From: Candidatus Tityobacter terrigena
Lineage (GTDB): Bacteria > Vulcanimicrobiota > Vulcanimicrobiia > Vulcanimicrobiales > Vulcanimicrobiaceae
Reading direction: 5' to 3'
Assembly (NCBI GenBank): GCA_003156715.1
Contig: PMHO01000042.1
Location: 25,900 to 89,899 of the forward strand
Length of the DNA: 64,000 nucleotides
Shown here: in pieces, positions 44,018 through 52,520 of the stretch
How the letters are laid out: the number at the start of each line of letters is the position of its first letter
Numbering within the stretch: the first letter of the stretch is position 1
Notes under the pieces: generated by a model
Told to the model about the DNA's origin: nothing
The model's input: only the letters and a program-made list of their open reading frames with translations
Databases searched by the model: none
Made by a program: the position numbers and the translations under genes

Positions 44018-45672
44018 TCAGGCGCCGGTCGCGCGTTCCGACATGACGAGGACGACCTCATCCGGACCCACCTCGCTCCAGTCCGTGACCTGCCGCGGGT
44101 GCGACGAATCACGAGCCGCCGCGAGGAGCACGCCGTCGCGCGATTCGGTTGCCGAAGGCCGCTCTTCGAGGCTGAACGTCTTGCCTGCCACGTTTACCCG
44201 GCCCCGCGCGGTACTCGAACGGATGAGGTCGCAGAACATCGCCGATGCGAGCGCTGTGGCCGAGAATGCCCGCCGAATCTGGAACTGCCGGCGGATCATC
44301 GCCGCGAAGTGCGGCTCGGCAACGCGCATGATGACGGGGATATCGCCGCGACGTGCTCTCGCGCCAAGAGCAATTTCGAGATTGGTGGCGTCGCTATCGG
44401 TAACGACGACCGCGCACCGGGCGGCCCGCACGTTGCAGAGCTCGAGCGTTGCATCGAGCGCGCCGTCCCCGGTAAGGAGGCTGATGTCTCGAGTCGCGCG
44501 CGCGCCACCAGCTCCGGTGCAGGTGTGCGTTCAACGACGGCGACGGTGGCGCCCAGCTCGCACAGAAAATCCACGACGCGCGTGCCCACCCGACCGGCTC
44601 CGAAGACGACGATGTGCCCTGCTTGCCGGATCGGGCGCAAGCCCTGGAGCGCGTTCCACTGCGCTCGGATCAGCGCCGCGGCGACGAAGGCGAGCGCGAG
44701 ATTCGCGATCAGCAGGCCGGCTAGCATCAGCAACATGCCGGCGATCTGTGAGAGCGCGCCCTTGTCGGCGAGCGCGATGTCGCCGTAGCCGACGGTCGTC
44801 ATCGTGGCAGTAACGAAATACGCTGCGGTCACTGGGCTCAGATGGAGCGCGATGCCGAAGTACGCCGTCGCGATGACGAACACGGCCGCTCCTGCGACGA
44901 CGAGGACGCGCAGGAGCGGGTCGAACTCGCTCGCGATCAATCGAATGCGCGTTGCCACCCAACTCACGTCGCGCCGAGCTTTCTTCAGCGGCATCGCAGC
45001 CAGCGAGAGCCGCTCGACCCGCCCGAATAGAGTCAGCTCGTCGTTGGGCGCAAGCACGCGATCTCGGTCGCGCAGGTCGCCGTCACACGCCAGGATACGG
45101 CACTGCAGCCGATGCTCCGCGTCGATGAGCCGCATCCCCGACACACCGAGCTCTCGCGGCGCTCTGCGCGAGAAGCCGACCAGCTCGTGCGAGCCGGTTG
45201 GGAACTCGATCCCGAGGAAACACTCCGGGTCGACGGCGGCCGCAGCGTAGGTCGCCGCCGAGTGCGCCGCCAGCGAAACGACCGCGCAATTCGTCAAGTT
45301 TTCGGCCAGCTTGCGCGCTAAGGCCCGATTGTACTGGCGCATCACGATACGAACGCCCGGATTCGCCTCGCGAGCTTGCAGAGCGACCTCGAGGTTGATG
45401 CGATCGTCCTCGGCTAGGGCGAGCAGCACCCCCGCCGGTACCGCGCCGGCTTGAAACAAGACGTGCGGATCGCGCGGGTCACCATCGACGAACCTGCCGC
45501 CGCACTCCTCGATGCGCCGGCGTAGGCCGGGGGCATCCTGACCCCAAATGACCGTAACGTCATGACCGTCTGCGGCCAGGATGCGGCAAACTTCCTGAGC
45601 GAGCGCATCGTTGCCGACGACGATCGCCAGTCCGCTCGTATGTGCGGGCTCGCCGCGGTTTGTCTTCGCCAC
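44018..45672 (-). pseudogene. two-TM potassium channel with TrkA-N domains, frameshifted
   Basis: Order: TrkA-N (RCK) domain 1 ('LAIVVGNDALAQEVCRIL'), TrkA-C-like 'ECFLGIEFPTGSHELVGFS', then a two-helix ion channel with selectivity filter 'TATMTTVGYGDIAL', then RCK domain 2 ('HIVVFGAGRVGTRVVDFL'). In that domain the frame is lost at a GC repeat (44495-44505). The other frame continues with 'DISLLTGDGALDATLELC' and 'AVVVTDSDATNLEIALGAR' to the stop at 44018. Removing or adding GC units restores one protein of about 550 residues. Start GTG at 45672 is a best guess; the frame is open to 45936. Either sequencing error, decay, or phase switching. Confidence 0.75.
44495..44505. repeat. CG dinucleotide tract (five units) at the channel-gene frameshift
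   Basis: CGCGCGCGCGC lies exactly where the two halves of the channel/TrkA gene change frame. Dinucleotide runs are prone to slippage during replication and to sequencing miscalls. Confidence 0.7.
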
Positions 45673-46092
45673 GCCGATATCATACGGGACCGCCTTGGGC
45701 GAGACTTGCACGTGTGGCTGACGAGCCGAGCGCCTTCCTAACAAGGCGCCGAGCGGACCGTAAGGCTTGGCGTGATCGCTACGGTCGCGGGCTGCGAGGC
45801 GACGCGGCTTCTGCAGGTGGGGGCTCGATGCGCCGCCGCAGGTGCTTAGTGGCGATGACGCGTTAAAGACACCGCCCCGCGCTGTATATGTGGGCGCGTA
45901 ATGGCGCGACGACGATTCGCGCGTTCTCCGGCGCATGCTCGTTTCGGATAGGCGTTACAGCCGCGAGGTTTCAGCCAGCCGCTTGCGGCGTGTCGTCCGC
46001 ATGCTGTCCCGAGACGAGCCCCGCCAGCTTGCTAACCAAAATCGTCGTTGGCGGCAACATTCGGGCAATACGGGCATGCGAACATGTGTTCG
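45673..46092. other. 420-base stretch with no supported gene
   Basis: Lies between the channel gene start and the HNH pseudogene. Open frames here are short or extend the neighbour upstream without conserved content. It should contain the channel promoter; no convincing box was found. Confidence 0.5.
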
Positions 46093-46683
46093 ATGGCGAA
46101 GTGCAAATATGATTGGCCGGCAATTCTGGCCCTACCACCAGTCCGGAAATACGCTCGCAGACTGCGCTAGGCGTTTTGGGTTCCACATCGACGCTTGGTA
46201 TTAAGCTGTCGCCCGAGGGCTGATCGCCGACGTGCCGATCCAAAACTCGGGTGGCGGCCTCCGGTACGATTGGGCCGCTGTCGGTCGCTATTACCAGGAA
46301 GGGCACTCATACCGCGAGTGTCGAGAGCGGTTCGGCTTCGCCGCGGAGTCTTGGCGCGGAGCTGTTCGTCGCGGCGAGATTAAGGTGCGAGCCCGGCAGT
46401 GGCCGATCGATAGGCTCTTGCGAGAGGGTCGCTGTCGCAAGAGCATAAAAAGTCGCCTGTTGGAGCCGGCTTGCTCGCGAACACCTGCAGTCAGTGTGGT
46501 CTGAGCGAGTGGAGAGGAAAGACACTATCGATTCAGATCGACCACATCAAGTGAGTTCCCACCGACAATCGCGTTGAGAACCTGCGGATGCTCTGCCCGA
46601 ATTGCCACAGCCAAACCGAGACATTCGGAGCGCGAAACAGAAACCGCCAAGAGGTTCCCCAGCGGCCTTCAAAAACTGAATAA
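46093..46683 (+). pseudogene. decayed HNH endonuclease gene with two DNA-binding-like repeats
   Basis: Reading across frames gives two similar units: 'CKYDWPAILAL' / 'YHQSGNTLADCARRFGF' / 'HIDAWY', then 'RYDWAAVGRYYQEGHSYREC' / 'RERFGFAAESWRGAVRRGE'. A Cys/HNH nuclease core follows: 'LLANTCSQCGLSEWRGKTLS', 'IQIDHI', 'NRVENLRMLCPNCHSQTETF'. At least four lesions are visible: a frameshift near 46138, a TAA at about 46201 where the family has Lys, a frameshift near 46472, and a TGA near 46551 inside the HNH loop. The family is widespread and often phage- or island-associated. It sits directly before the tRNA pair used as integration site. Confidence 0.75.
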
Positions 46684-46689
46684 CAATGG

Positions 46690-46762
46690 TCCCGAGTAGC
46701 TTAGCTGGTAGAGCGCCTGACTCTGAATCAGGAGGTCCTTCGTTCGAATCGAAGCTCGGGAG
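46690..46762 (+). tRNA. tRNA-Gln (anticodon CTG)
   Basis: 73-base cloverleaf: acceptor TCCCGAG/CTCGGGA, D-arm with AGCTGGTAGAGC, anticodon stem CCTGA/TCAGG around loop CTCTGAA (anticodon CTG, reads CAG), T-arm CTTCG-TTCGAAT-CGAAG, discriminator G. CCA is not encoded. Confidence 0.95.
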
Positions 46763-46766
46763 CAAC

Positions 46767-46842
46767 GGCCCCATCGTCTAGAGGCCTAGGACGCCGGGCT
46801 CTCATTCCGGTAACACGGGTTCGAATCCCGTTGGGGCTACCA
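46767..46842 (+). tRNA. tRNA-Glu (anticodon CTC)
   Basis: 76 bases including encoded CCA. Acceptor GGCCCCA/TGGGGCT, anticodon stem CCGGG/TCCGG with loop CTCTCAT (anticodon CTC, reads GAG), T-arm ACGGG-TTCGAAT-CCCGT. Four bases after tRNA-Gln, likely co-transcribed. Its 3' end is the attachment site of the following island and remains intact. Confidence 0.96.
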
Positions 46843-46843
46843 G
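46817..46843 (+). repeat. attachment-site copy 1 (3' end of tRNA-Glu)
   Basis: 27-base segment from the T-arm through CCA+G. It is repeated exactly at 51537-51563 and partly (20 bases) at 59036-59055, in the same orientation, as expected for att sites of a tyrosine integrase that uses a tRNA 3' end. Confidence 0.85.
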
Positions 46844-46844
46844 G

Positions 46845-46870
46845 AAAAGCCTGTAACGACGGGCTTTTTT
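46845..46870 (+). terminator. rho-independent terminator after tRNA-Glu
   Basis: AAAAGCCTG, short loop, CGGGCTTTTTT: a nine-pair stem (one T-G pair) followed by a T-run, two bases after the tRNA CCA. Confidence 0.85.
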
Positions 46871-47025
46871 CATTCCGTCGGCGCCGGCGGTTGCCATTCG
46901 GTTGCCGTGCCCTGAAAAACTGCGCCTCGACGGCCGAGCGAATCTCACGCTTCGGCAACAAGCTTCGTTAATATCGTGCTTAGGCGCTCACTCGCAGCGC
47001 GAGCAGCCCCCTCGACGAGGTGTCC

Positions 47026-47830
47026 TTAGACCGCAAGCGTCATCATCGGCGTGCTGTGGCCGGCGAGCCCCGCGACGGTGCGCACGTCGACACCAGACGC
47101 GGGTAGCAAGGTTACGGCGGTGTGACGTAGCGCGTGAAGTCCGGTCGCAACCTTCGACTTCGTCGCGATCGTCCGGTAAGCGTCATTCGCCTGCATCGGA
47201 CGATAGCGGCGGCCGACTTCGTCGGTTAAAATCGCGCGGCTCGTTTCCCACAATCCTCCTGCGCGCAACCGATCCTCGAGGTGCGCCTTACGCCGAGCGC
47301 GGAATGCGTCGATCGCGAAGGGCGCGAGCGGAATGACACGCACTGGGTCCGACTTTGTGCCTTTGCGTTCGACGGGCCGGACCCGCTTGTCGCCCTCCTT
47401 GCGCCAGGTTTCGCTCATGCTTGCGCGCACAGTAAACGTCCCAGCCTCTAGGTCGCGGCGTGAGCCCGTCGCAAGCGCGAGGGTTACGAAAGACTCTCGA
47501 CGCGAACCGCTAGCGCCGTCGAGTAAGCGGCTAATCTTGTCCGGTGAGAGCGCCTTGGCATCGGAGCGTCGCACGGTTGGCCGAGTCACGGCCTCGCACG
47601 GATTGCGGCCGACGAGCTCCATCCGTAGCACGAACCGAAGCGCGCCGTTCAGGAGTGCGAAGGCGTGGTGGACGGTCTTCGGCGAGAGCGGTCGATCCCG
47701 CAGGGCTCCGTCCTGGTCTTTAGCCTCAGACGGCTGAGCCTCCGTAACTGCAATCGTGCCGTCGGGCGTGACGGCTTCCCTTACATAGTAATCGTCGAAG
47801 TGAGTGGAGCCAGACCGAAAACCGCCTTCT
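47026..47830 (-). pseudogene. tyrosine recombinase/integrase, inactivated
   Basis: Remnant of a tRNA-targeting phage-type integrase. The core-binding domain end is visible ('LSPKTVHHAFALLNGALRFV', 'ELVGRNPCEAVTRP'). The catalytic domain has 'LSPDKISRLLDGA', 'LALATGSRR' (first Arg), 'GLHALRHTAVTLL' (His-x-x-Arg) and 'LAGHSTPMMTLAV'. About 11 residues normally between 'TGSRR' and 'DLEAG' are missing. The codon after 'MMTLAV', where the nucleophilic Tyr should be, is TAA at 47026-47028; the reading frame resumes beyond with family-like 'GHLVEGAARAASERL'. The N-terminal domain is lost upstream at a strong hairpin. Orientation is toward the tRNA, as usual for attL integrases. Confidence 0.85.
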
Positions 47831-47840
47831 CGGTGCAGCT

Positions 47841-47880
47841 AACGAAAAGGCCCGGCGAGTCATTCGCCGGACCTTTCGTT
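47841..47880. terminator. long near-perfect hairpin, probable bidirectional terminator
   Basis: AACGAAAAGGCCCGGCGA, loop GTCAT, then TCGCCGGACCTTTCGTT: about 17 pairs with one bulge and one mismatch, A-rich on one flank and T-rich on the other. Sits between the secreted beta-propeller gene (transcribed towards it) and the integrase remnant. Confidence 0.7.
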
Positions 47881-47920
47881 GGAACGTTTGGCGAACGCCC
47901 TGTCGCCGCAGAGGATGCGA

Positions 47921-49111
47921 TTACTTTTTCGGTGACTTGTAGTCGGCGACGCCCATGACGGTAGCGGCGTACGTTTGGCCGTTGACGGTCACGTATATCG
48001 GCCCGGATTCGTTGAGGCTGGCACCCGTCGATGAGTACGCCGAGAGCCGCGCGTTCGTTGGGTCCGCGACGAAGATGGTCGTGCCGTCTTTACTCAACCC
48101 AATCGATTGCGGCGAGCCGCCGGTCTGAACGGACTGCTGTTGCCGGCCGGTCGAGTCGAAGACCGCGACCTCGCCCAAGGCCGGTTCGGCAGCTAGGATC
48201 GCGCCTTTGACTTTTCCGAACTTCGAAGCGTACACTATCCCGCCGAGGAAATTCGCCTTCGCGAAGGGCACGCCGGACGCGTAGCCGCTTCCGTCCGGGG
48301 CGAACCGGTAGATCACGCTGGAGCCCGAGCCGTCCGGGTTGGTGCCCCAGTAGATGTTGTGCTTCGCGTCCACAGCGATGCCGGCCGCGGTGACCGAGGA
48401 GGAACCCGGAGCAAGCAGGACCTCGGTCGGGCTGGTCGCGCCCTGGGCCCAGATGAATATCGCCTGACCCGTGCCGCTGGAGTTTGACGCCTGCATGGAA
48501 GCGTACACGTTTCCAAGGCTATCGTCGGCAACTCCGGCCGGAACGCAGCCACTGCACGTGTTCAGCGTCGCCACGGTCTCGATTGCCTTCTTCGTCACCT
48601 GCGAAATGTTGATGCCCGTCGACGGAAGATTTGTGCTGACGAAACACGCGGTGCACCGCTCGCCGGCGAGACTGCTGGCTGCGATCATCGTATTGTTCCA
48701 GTTGTTCGAGTTTTGCATGAAACTGTACGTAATGATGGTCTGCAACGTGGTGTAAGGACCGCACGAGTACCAATACCCCGGAGCCAGGCTGCCGCTGGCG
48801 ATCGCCATCCATTCCGCCGGACCGTAGGCCTCGACCGAAATCGTCTCGCTTGGGGTCGTGATGGTGTACCAGAAGTTCGTCATGACGACGGTACCAGGGC
48901 TGCAGACCGCCCCGTTCTGCTCCAAGGGGTTGGCTCGGGAATCCGCTCTGAGAGCGGGCGTGGCGCGCTCGAAAACCGTGGCGGCGGGCACGAAGGCCGG
49001 CGCTGGGCGCGCCGGCGCGGCGATCGGGGTTGCGAGGGCGCTGAAGAGGAGTCCGGAAGCCACGACGGCCACGGCGCTGCGGTGAAGAGCGTTCATGCGA
49101 CGATTCGACAT
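47921..49111 (-). CDS. secreted beta-propeller-like protein
   Basis: 396 residues, ATG at 49111 with AAGGAG upstream. Signal peptide 'RSAVAVVASGLLFSALATP', then a ~130-residue Cys-containing region ('NFWYTITTPSETISVEAYG', 'CTACFVSTNLP'), then NHL/YVTN-like blades: 'GVADDSLGNVYASMQAS', 'AAGIAVDAKHNIYWGTNPDG', 'GGSPQSIGLSKDGTTIFVAD'. Predicted extracellular; possibly adhesion or ligand binding. Function unknown. It lies in island module A. Confidence 0.82.
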   Translation of the reverse strand: MSNRRMNALHRSAVAVVASGLLFSALATPIAAPARPAPAFVPAATVFERATPALRADSRANPLEQNGAVCSPGTVVMTNFWYTITTPSETISVEAYGPAEWMAIASGSLAPGYWYSCGPYTTLQTIITYSFMQNSNNWNNTMIAASSLAGERCTACFVSTNLPSTGINISQVTKKAIETVATLNTCSGCVPAGVADDSLGNVYASMQASNSSGTGQAIFIWAQGATSPTEVLLAPGSSSVTAAGIAVDAKHNIYWGTNPDGSGSSVIYRFAPDGSGYASGVPFAKANFLGGIVYASKFGKVKGAILAAEPALGEVAVFDSTGRQQQSVQTGGSPQSIGLSKDGTTIFVADPTNARLSAYSSTGASLNESGPIYVTVNGQTYAATVMGVADYKSPKK

Positions 49112-49801
49112 TGTTGAGTTCTCCTTGCGGCCGTGGCCGCGGCTTGTTCGGCGTCTCGGCTTGGCGGTTCCGGAGCGCCTTGGACGTACGGTAGCGCCGC
49201 CGCCGCAAACCCGGCATCCGTGAACTCACGTAGACGTAGCTCCGTCACCCCGAGCGCGCAGCCTGTCATCCTGAGCGGAGCGCCGCAGCGCTGTCACCCT
49301 GAGCGGAGCCCGCAGCGCTGTCACCCGAGCGGAGGCGCGCAGCGCTGTCACCCTGCGATTCCCAGGTCAAATCAGCTTTGTAGACCCCGAGTCGTTCGAC
49401 CGTTCCCGTACAGCGCGTCCACTGGCATAGACGAATGAGCAGGTAACTTGCCCAAAGGCGCACGGCCCGGCTCTTCGCGGCGAGTGGGCGAAGTCCGGAC
49501 GGCGCAAAAAACCAACGTTATCCCACTCTTCTTCAGTTCAGAAAGAAGAATTGGCCGAGCACGCCGACTGAGCGTTCTGTGATTCAACTAAGCAGATTTT
49601 CGTTCCGGGCTGCGCGCGCGGGTATCCTTCTGAAATCGCACGTAGAACGCACCCCGTGGATGAGACGGAACTCAACCGGAGACGCTCTCTCCTACACGAC
49701 CCTCATGCCGAGGAGCTTTCAATTCGTGTTCTTAATGCCCCGACGACACAGTGCTACGACAATTGATTTAGTTCAGATCCTCGACCCTATGGAGCTTTGA
49801 A
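49112..49801. other. 690-base intergenic region with a short tandem repeat array
   Basis: Contains the repeat at 49263-49357, otherwise no supported gene. The promoter of the secreted phosphoesterase should lie in its last 150 bases and that of the beta-propeller gene in its first part; no clear boxes identified. Confidence 0.6.
49263..49357. repeat. tandem repeat of 27-28 bases, about 3.5 copies
   Basis: Units start at 49263, 49291, 49318 and 49345 (last one partial) and share CTGTCAYCCTGAGCGGAG followed by a CGCAGCG end; a degenerate unit precedes at 49242. The unit resembles the dispersed TGTCATCCTGAGCG-type repeats common in several bacterial genomes. No spacers, so not CRISPR. Confidence 0.85.
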
Positions 49802-51226
49802 GTGCTTAAGTGTATCGCCGCGTTCCTCTGCGCACCGCTCGTGCTTTCAGCGGCGTCGCCACCATCGCAGCCGCTCGCTGATGAGGGTATCCACAAGATC
49901 CAACACGTCGTCGTCATCATGCAAGAAAACCGCTCGTTTGACAGCTACTTCGGAACGTATCCCGGAGCCGACGGCATTGCTATGAGCGGCGGCGCTCCGG
50001 TCGCCTGCATTCCCAGCGGAGACGACGAACCTTGCGTGCGCCCCTACCACGATACCAGCGATGAAAACACGGGTGGACCGCACGGTGCGAGAGCGGCCGA
50101 TCTCGGCATCGACGGCGGAAAAATGGATGGCTTCATTCGCGCGATGCGCGGCGCAACGCAGACCGGCGGCTGCCCGACCGACATTCCGACGTGCTCGGTC
50201 AAGGGCCATGAGCGGACTGTTATGGGGTACCATACCGATCGCGAGTTGCCGGATTACTGGGCATACGCGCGCAACTACGTGTTACAGGATCGCATGTTTG
50301 CACCCGTGCGATCGTGGAGCCTGCCGTCGCACGTCTATATGGTTTCGGAATGGGCCGCACGGTGCCAAAAACCCGGCGATGCGGCGACCTGCGTAGCGGA
50401 CCGGCAATATACTCATCTCGACGAATTGCCACGCGACCTCCTGGCGACCAACGAGCGCATTCCCGGCCGACCGTCGTCGCCCTGGACGGATCTTACGTAT
50501 CTACTGCACGCACATCGGGTCTCGTGGGCGTACTACGTGATGGACGGCTTCGAACCGGACTGCGACGGGGATCAGCAGAGTTGCGATCTCAAACCGCAGT
50601 CCGCGCGTACGCCGAGCATCTGGAATCCGCTTCCAAGCTTCACCGACGTGAAGGAAGACGGCGAACTCGGCAACGTCAAGGATACGTCGCTGTTCTTTGC
50701 AGACATCGAAAGCGGCACCCTGCCCTCGGTAATCTGGCTCGCGCCCTCGAATCGTTACAGCGAGCATCCGCCTGCGTTGTTGAGCACGGGACAAGCCTAC
50801 GTCGCCGGAATCGTCAACGCGATCGCGCGAAGCAGATATTGGGATTCGACGGCGATCTTCTTGAGCTGGGACGACTGGGGCGGTTTCTACGATCACGTAC
50901 GGCCGCCGGACGTCAATACGTTCGGCTACGGGCTGCGCGTGCCCGGCTTGGTTATTAGCGCGTACGCGCGAAAGGGCTACATCGATCACCAGATACTTAG
51001 TCACGATGCCTACGTAAAGTTCATCGAAGACGACTTCTTGAACGGCGATCGGCTCGACCCGAAGACCGACGGACGTCCCGATCCTCGCGCAAGCGTTGCG
51101 GAAGCTGCGGCGCAGTTGGGCGACCTTCGCGAAGATTTCGATTTCACGCAGCCGCCAAGTCCGCCGATGGTTTTGCCTGACGGCTTCGAAGGTCCGTACA
51201 AACCGGGATATACCGGCGGACCCTGA
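49802..51226 (+). CDS. secreted phosphoesterase (phospholipase C/AcpA acid phosphatase family)
   Basis: 474 residues, GTG start with GGAG upstream. Signal peptide 'LKCIAAFLCAPLVLSAASP'. Alkaline-phosphatase-superfamily phosphoesterase domain: 'HVVVIMQENRSFDSYFGTYP' with the Asn/Glu metal site, 'GYHTDRELPDYWAYARNYVL', 'FAPVRSWSLPSHVYMVSEWA', 'WLAPSNRYSEHPP', 'FLSWDDWGGFYDHVRPPDV' and 'VPGLVISAYARKGYIDHQ'. Family members are extracellular phospholipases C or acid phosphatases; substrate not determined. Only clearly intact enzyme of island module A. Confidence 0.9.
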   Translation: MLKCIAAFLCAPLVLSAASPPSQPLADEGIHKIQHVVVIMQENRSFDSYFGTYPGADGIAMSGGAPVACIPSGDDEPCVRPYHDTSDENTGGPHGARAADLGIDGGKMDGFIRAMRGATQTGGCPTDIPTCSVKGHERTVMGYHTDRELPDYWAYARNYVLQDRMFAPVRSWSLPSHVYMVSEWAARCQKPGDAATCVADRQYTHLDELPRDLLATNERIPGRPSSPWTDLTYLLHAHRVSWAYYVMDGFEPDCDGDQQSCDLKPQSARTPSIWNPLPSFTDVKEDGELGNVKDTSLFFADIESGTLPSVIWLAPSNRYSEHPPALLSTGQAYVAGIVNAIARSRYWDSTAIFLSWDDWGGFYDHVRPPDVNTFGYGLRVPGLVISAYARKGYIDHQILSHDAYVKFIEDDFLNGDRLDPKTDGRPDPRASVAEAAAQLGDLREDFDFTQPPSPPMVLPDGFEGPYKPGYTGGP

Positions 51227-51536
51227 CGAAATTGCTCCATAAAGGCGGCGACCTTCGAAAGGTCGACCTCGGCTAATCCCGCTAGTCTTTGGCCATCGCG
51301 TTGTCGGCGCACCGGTCGCAGGACAGCCGGACACGGGCCGTTCTGATAGCCGCGTTACTTATCCCAATTCGAGATGCCCTTGAACCCCGTTTGGCCTTGC
51401 TCGTCTCAAATTTTCTCACGGAGCGGGTGTAATGGGATGGAAATGGCCGGGAGAGGGCGGGAACCAGAAGTCCGCAAACCGAGATGGCTATAAGGCTTTT
51501 CGGGATTACCAGGGATCGGCCGGAACTGCAGTTAGA
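51227..51536. other. 310-base stretch before att copy 2, no supported gene
   Basis: The last 35 bases (51502-51523 block) match the region upstream of att copy 3, so this is attachment-site arm DNA from an integrated element. Small open frames here read through the att site antisense to a tRNA end and are spurious. Confidence 0.6.
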
Positions 51537-51563
51537 GGGTTCGAATCCCGTTGGGGCTACCAG
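51537..51563 (+). repeat. attachment-site copy 2
   Basis: 27 bases identical to the 3' end of tRNA-Glu (46817-46843), but with no tRNA body before it. Boundary between island modules A and B. Confidence 0.85.
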
Positions 51564-51913
51564 AAACATCTATATGCCATAAGGGTCTGCGGCGCACTAC
51601 CGGGGTCTTGAACGGCCAGATCGTAGGATCGCGACGAGCTCGCTCGACAGGACGATTGATCGCGCCTTCCGATTCTTGGGTTCCGTACTCGGCCACCACC
51701 GCGGTTGCAATCGTGTACGGCACGGCGAGGATGACGATGTCGCCCGGCGCTGCGCCCCACGTTCCATAGTCGCTCCGGCTGCGAGCTGGTGGGCCAGCGT
51801 CCGCGCCTTGACGGGGTCGCGGTTGATTACCTCGACGGTGTGCCTAGCCTTAGCCACCGGCCCCCGACCGCAGCGGCCATGCCTCCTGAGCCGATGATAC
51901 TGATAGTGCACAT
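51564..51913 (-). pseudogene. NADP/F420-type oxidoreductase remnant, truncated at the att site
   Basis: ATG at 51913 with AAGGAAA upstream starts a Rossmann fold: 'MCTISIIGSGGMAAAVGG', then after a frameshift near 51858 'VAKARHTVEVINRDPVKART', then after a second near 51755 'GDIVILAVPYTIATAVVAEY'. This is the pattern of NADPH-dependent F420 reductase-like proteins. The frame runs into att copy 2 after about 100 residues, so the C-terminal half is missing, probably lost at integration or recombination. Confidence 0.7.
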
Positions 51914-51960
51914 GTGTTGATTTCCTTGCGTTGGAGCATCGCTTCGTTACCGCTGCGCGA

Positions 51961-52350
51961 CTAGCGCTCGCGGGCGCCATTCTGAACCGAGAGCTCCCAT
52001 CGATATCCGTCCGGATCGTGAAACCACAAGCCCATATGCGGCGAGTCCGACGATGTGGGGCCAATCTCGTTGTCCGGATCCTCCAGGTTGACGCCGTTTT
52101 TCTTCAGCGTCTGGAGCGCTTCGCGCAGCGCGCGCATGCTGTCGAGGCGAAACGACATGTGATCCATCGTGTCCGGATGTGGCGTGCCTTTGAAGAACCC
52201 GATGATGAGCGCGTCGTTTGTCAGCGCGATGGCCTCATCCGAGCGGAACATTTCCTTCAGATCGAAGTTCTCGGTCCAAAACTGGGCGCTCTTCTCCGGG
52301 TCACTGACGGCGAAGCTGAAATGCCAGACGGTGGTAAGCTGTATTTTCAA
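51961..52350 (-). CDS. glyoxalase/VOC fold protein
   Basis: 129 residues from TTG at 52350 ('MKIQLTTVWHFSFAVSDPEK'), with AGGAG seven bases upstream; the longer frame to 52494 is unlikely. Vicinal-oxygen-chelate pattern: 'HFSFAVSDPEKSAQFWTENF' with the first metal His, 'DHMSFRLDSMRALREALQTL' and 'MGLWFHDPDGYRWEL' with the final Glu. Could be a glyoxalase, dioxygenase or resistance protein; metal and substrate unknown. Just downstream of the SDR on the same strand. Confidence 0.82.
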   Translation of the reverse strand: MKIQLTTVWHFSFAVSDPEKSAQFWTENFDLKEMFRSDEAIALTNDALIIGFFKGTPHPDTMDHMSFRLDSMRALREALQTLKKNGVNLEDPDNEIGPTSSDSPHMGLWFHDPDGYRWELSVQNGARER

Positions 52351-52520
52351 GTTTGTTGCTCCTCGTAACGCATTAGTGCGGCTCGCGCGCAGAAGATGCG
52401 AGCTTTCCGCTTTGGACCGCGCGTAACTCCTCAGCTTCGTGACGCGCGACATTCCAGAGCTTCCTTTGTTGACAGTTAATGAACGATCGATCAACTGGGC
52501 CGTGACAGAAGCGCACGTTG

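Noticed and set aside
46728-46961. 77-residue minus-strand open frame containing 'PNGIRTRVTGMRARRPRPLD'
   Set aside because: It is the antisense of tRNA-Gln and tRNA-Glu; this translation is a well-known artefact in databases.
49263-49357. CRISPR array
   Set aside because: Units are contiguous without spacers and no cas genes are in the window.
51282-51569. Minus-strand frame starting 'MFLVAPTGFEP'
   Set aside because: Reads antisense through the tRNA-derived att copy 2; same artefact.
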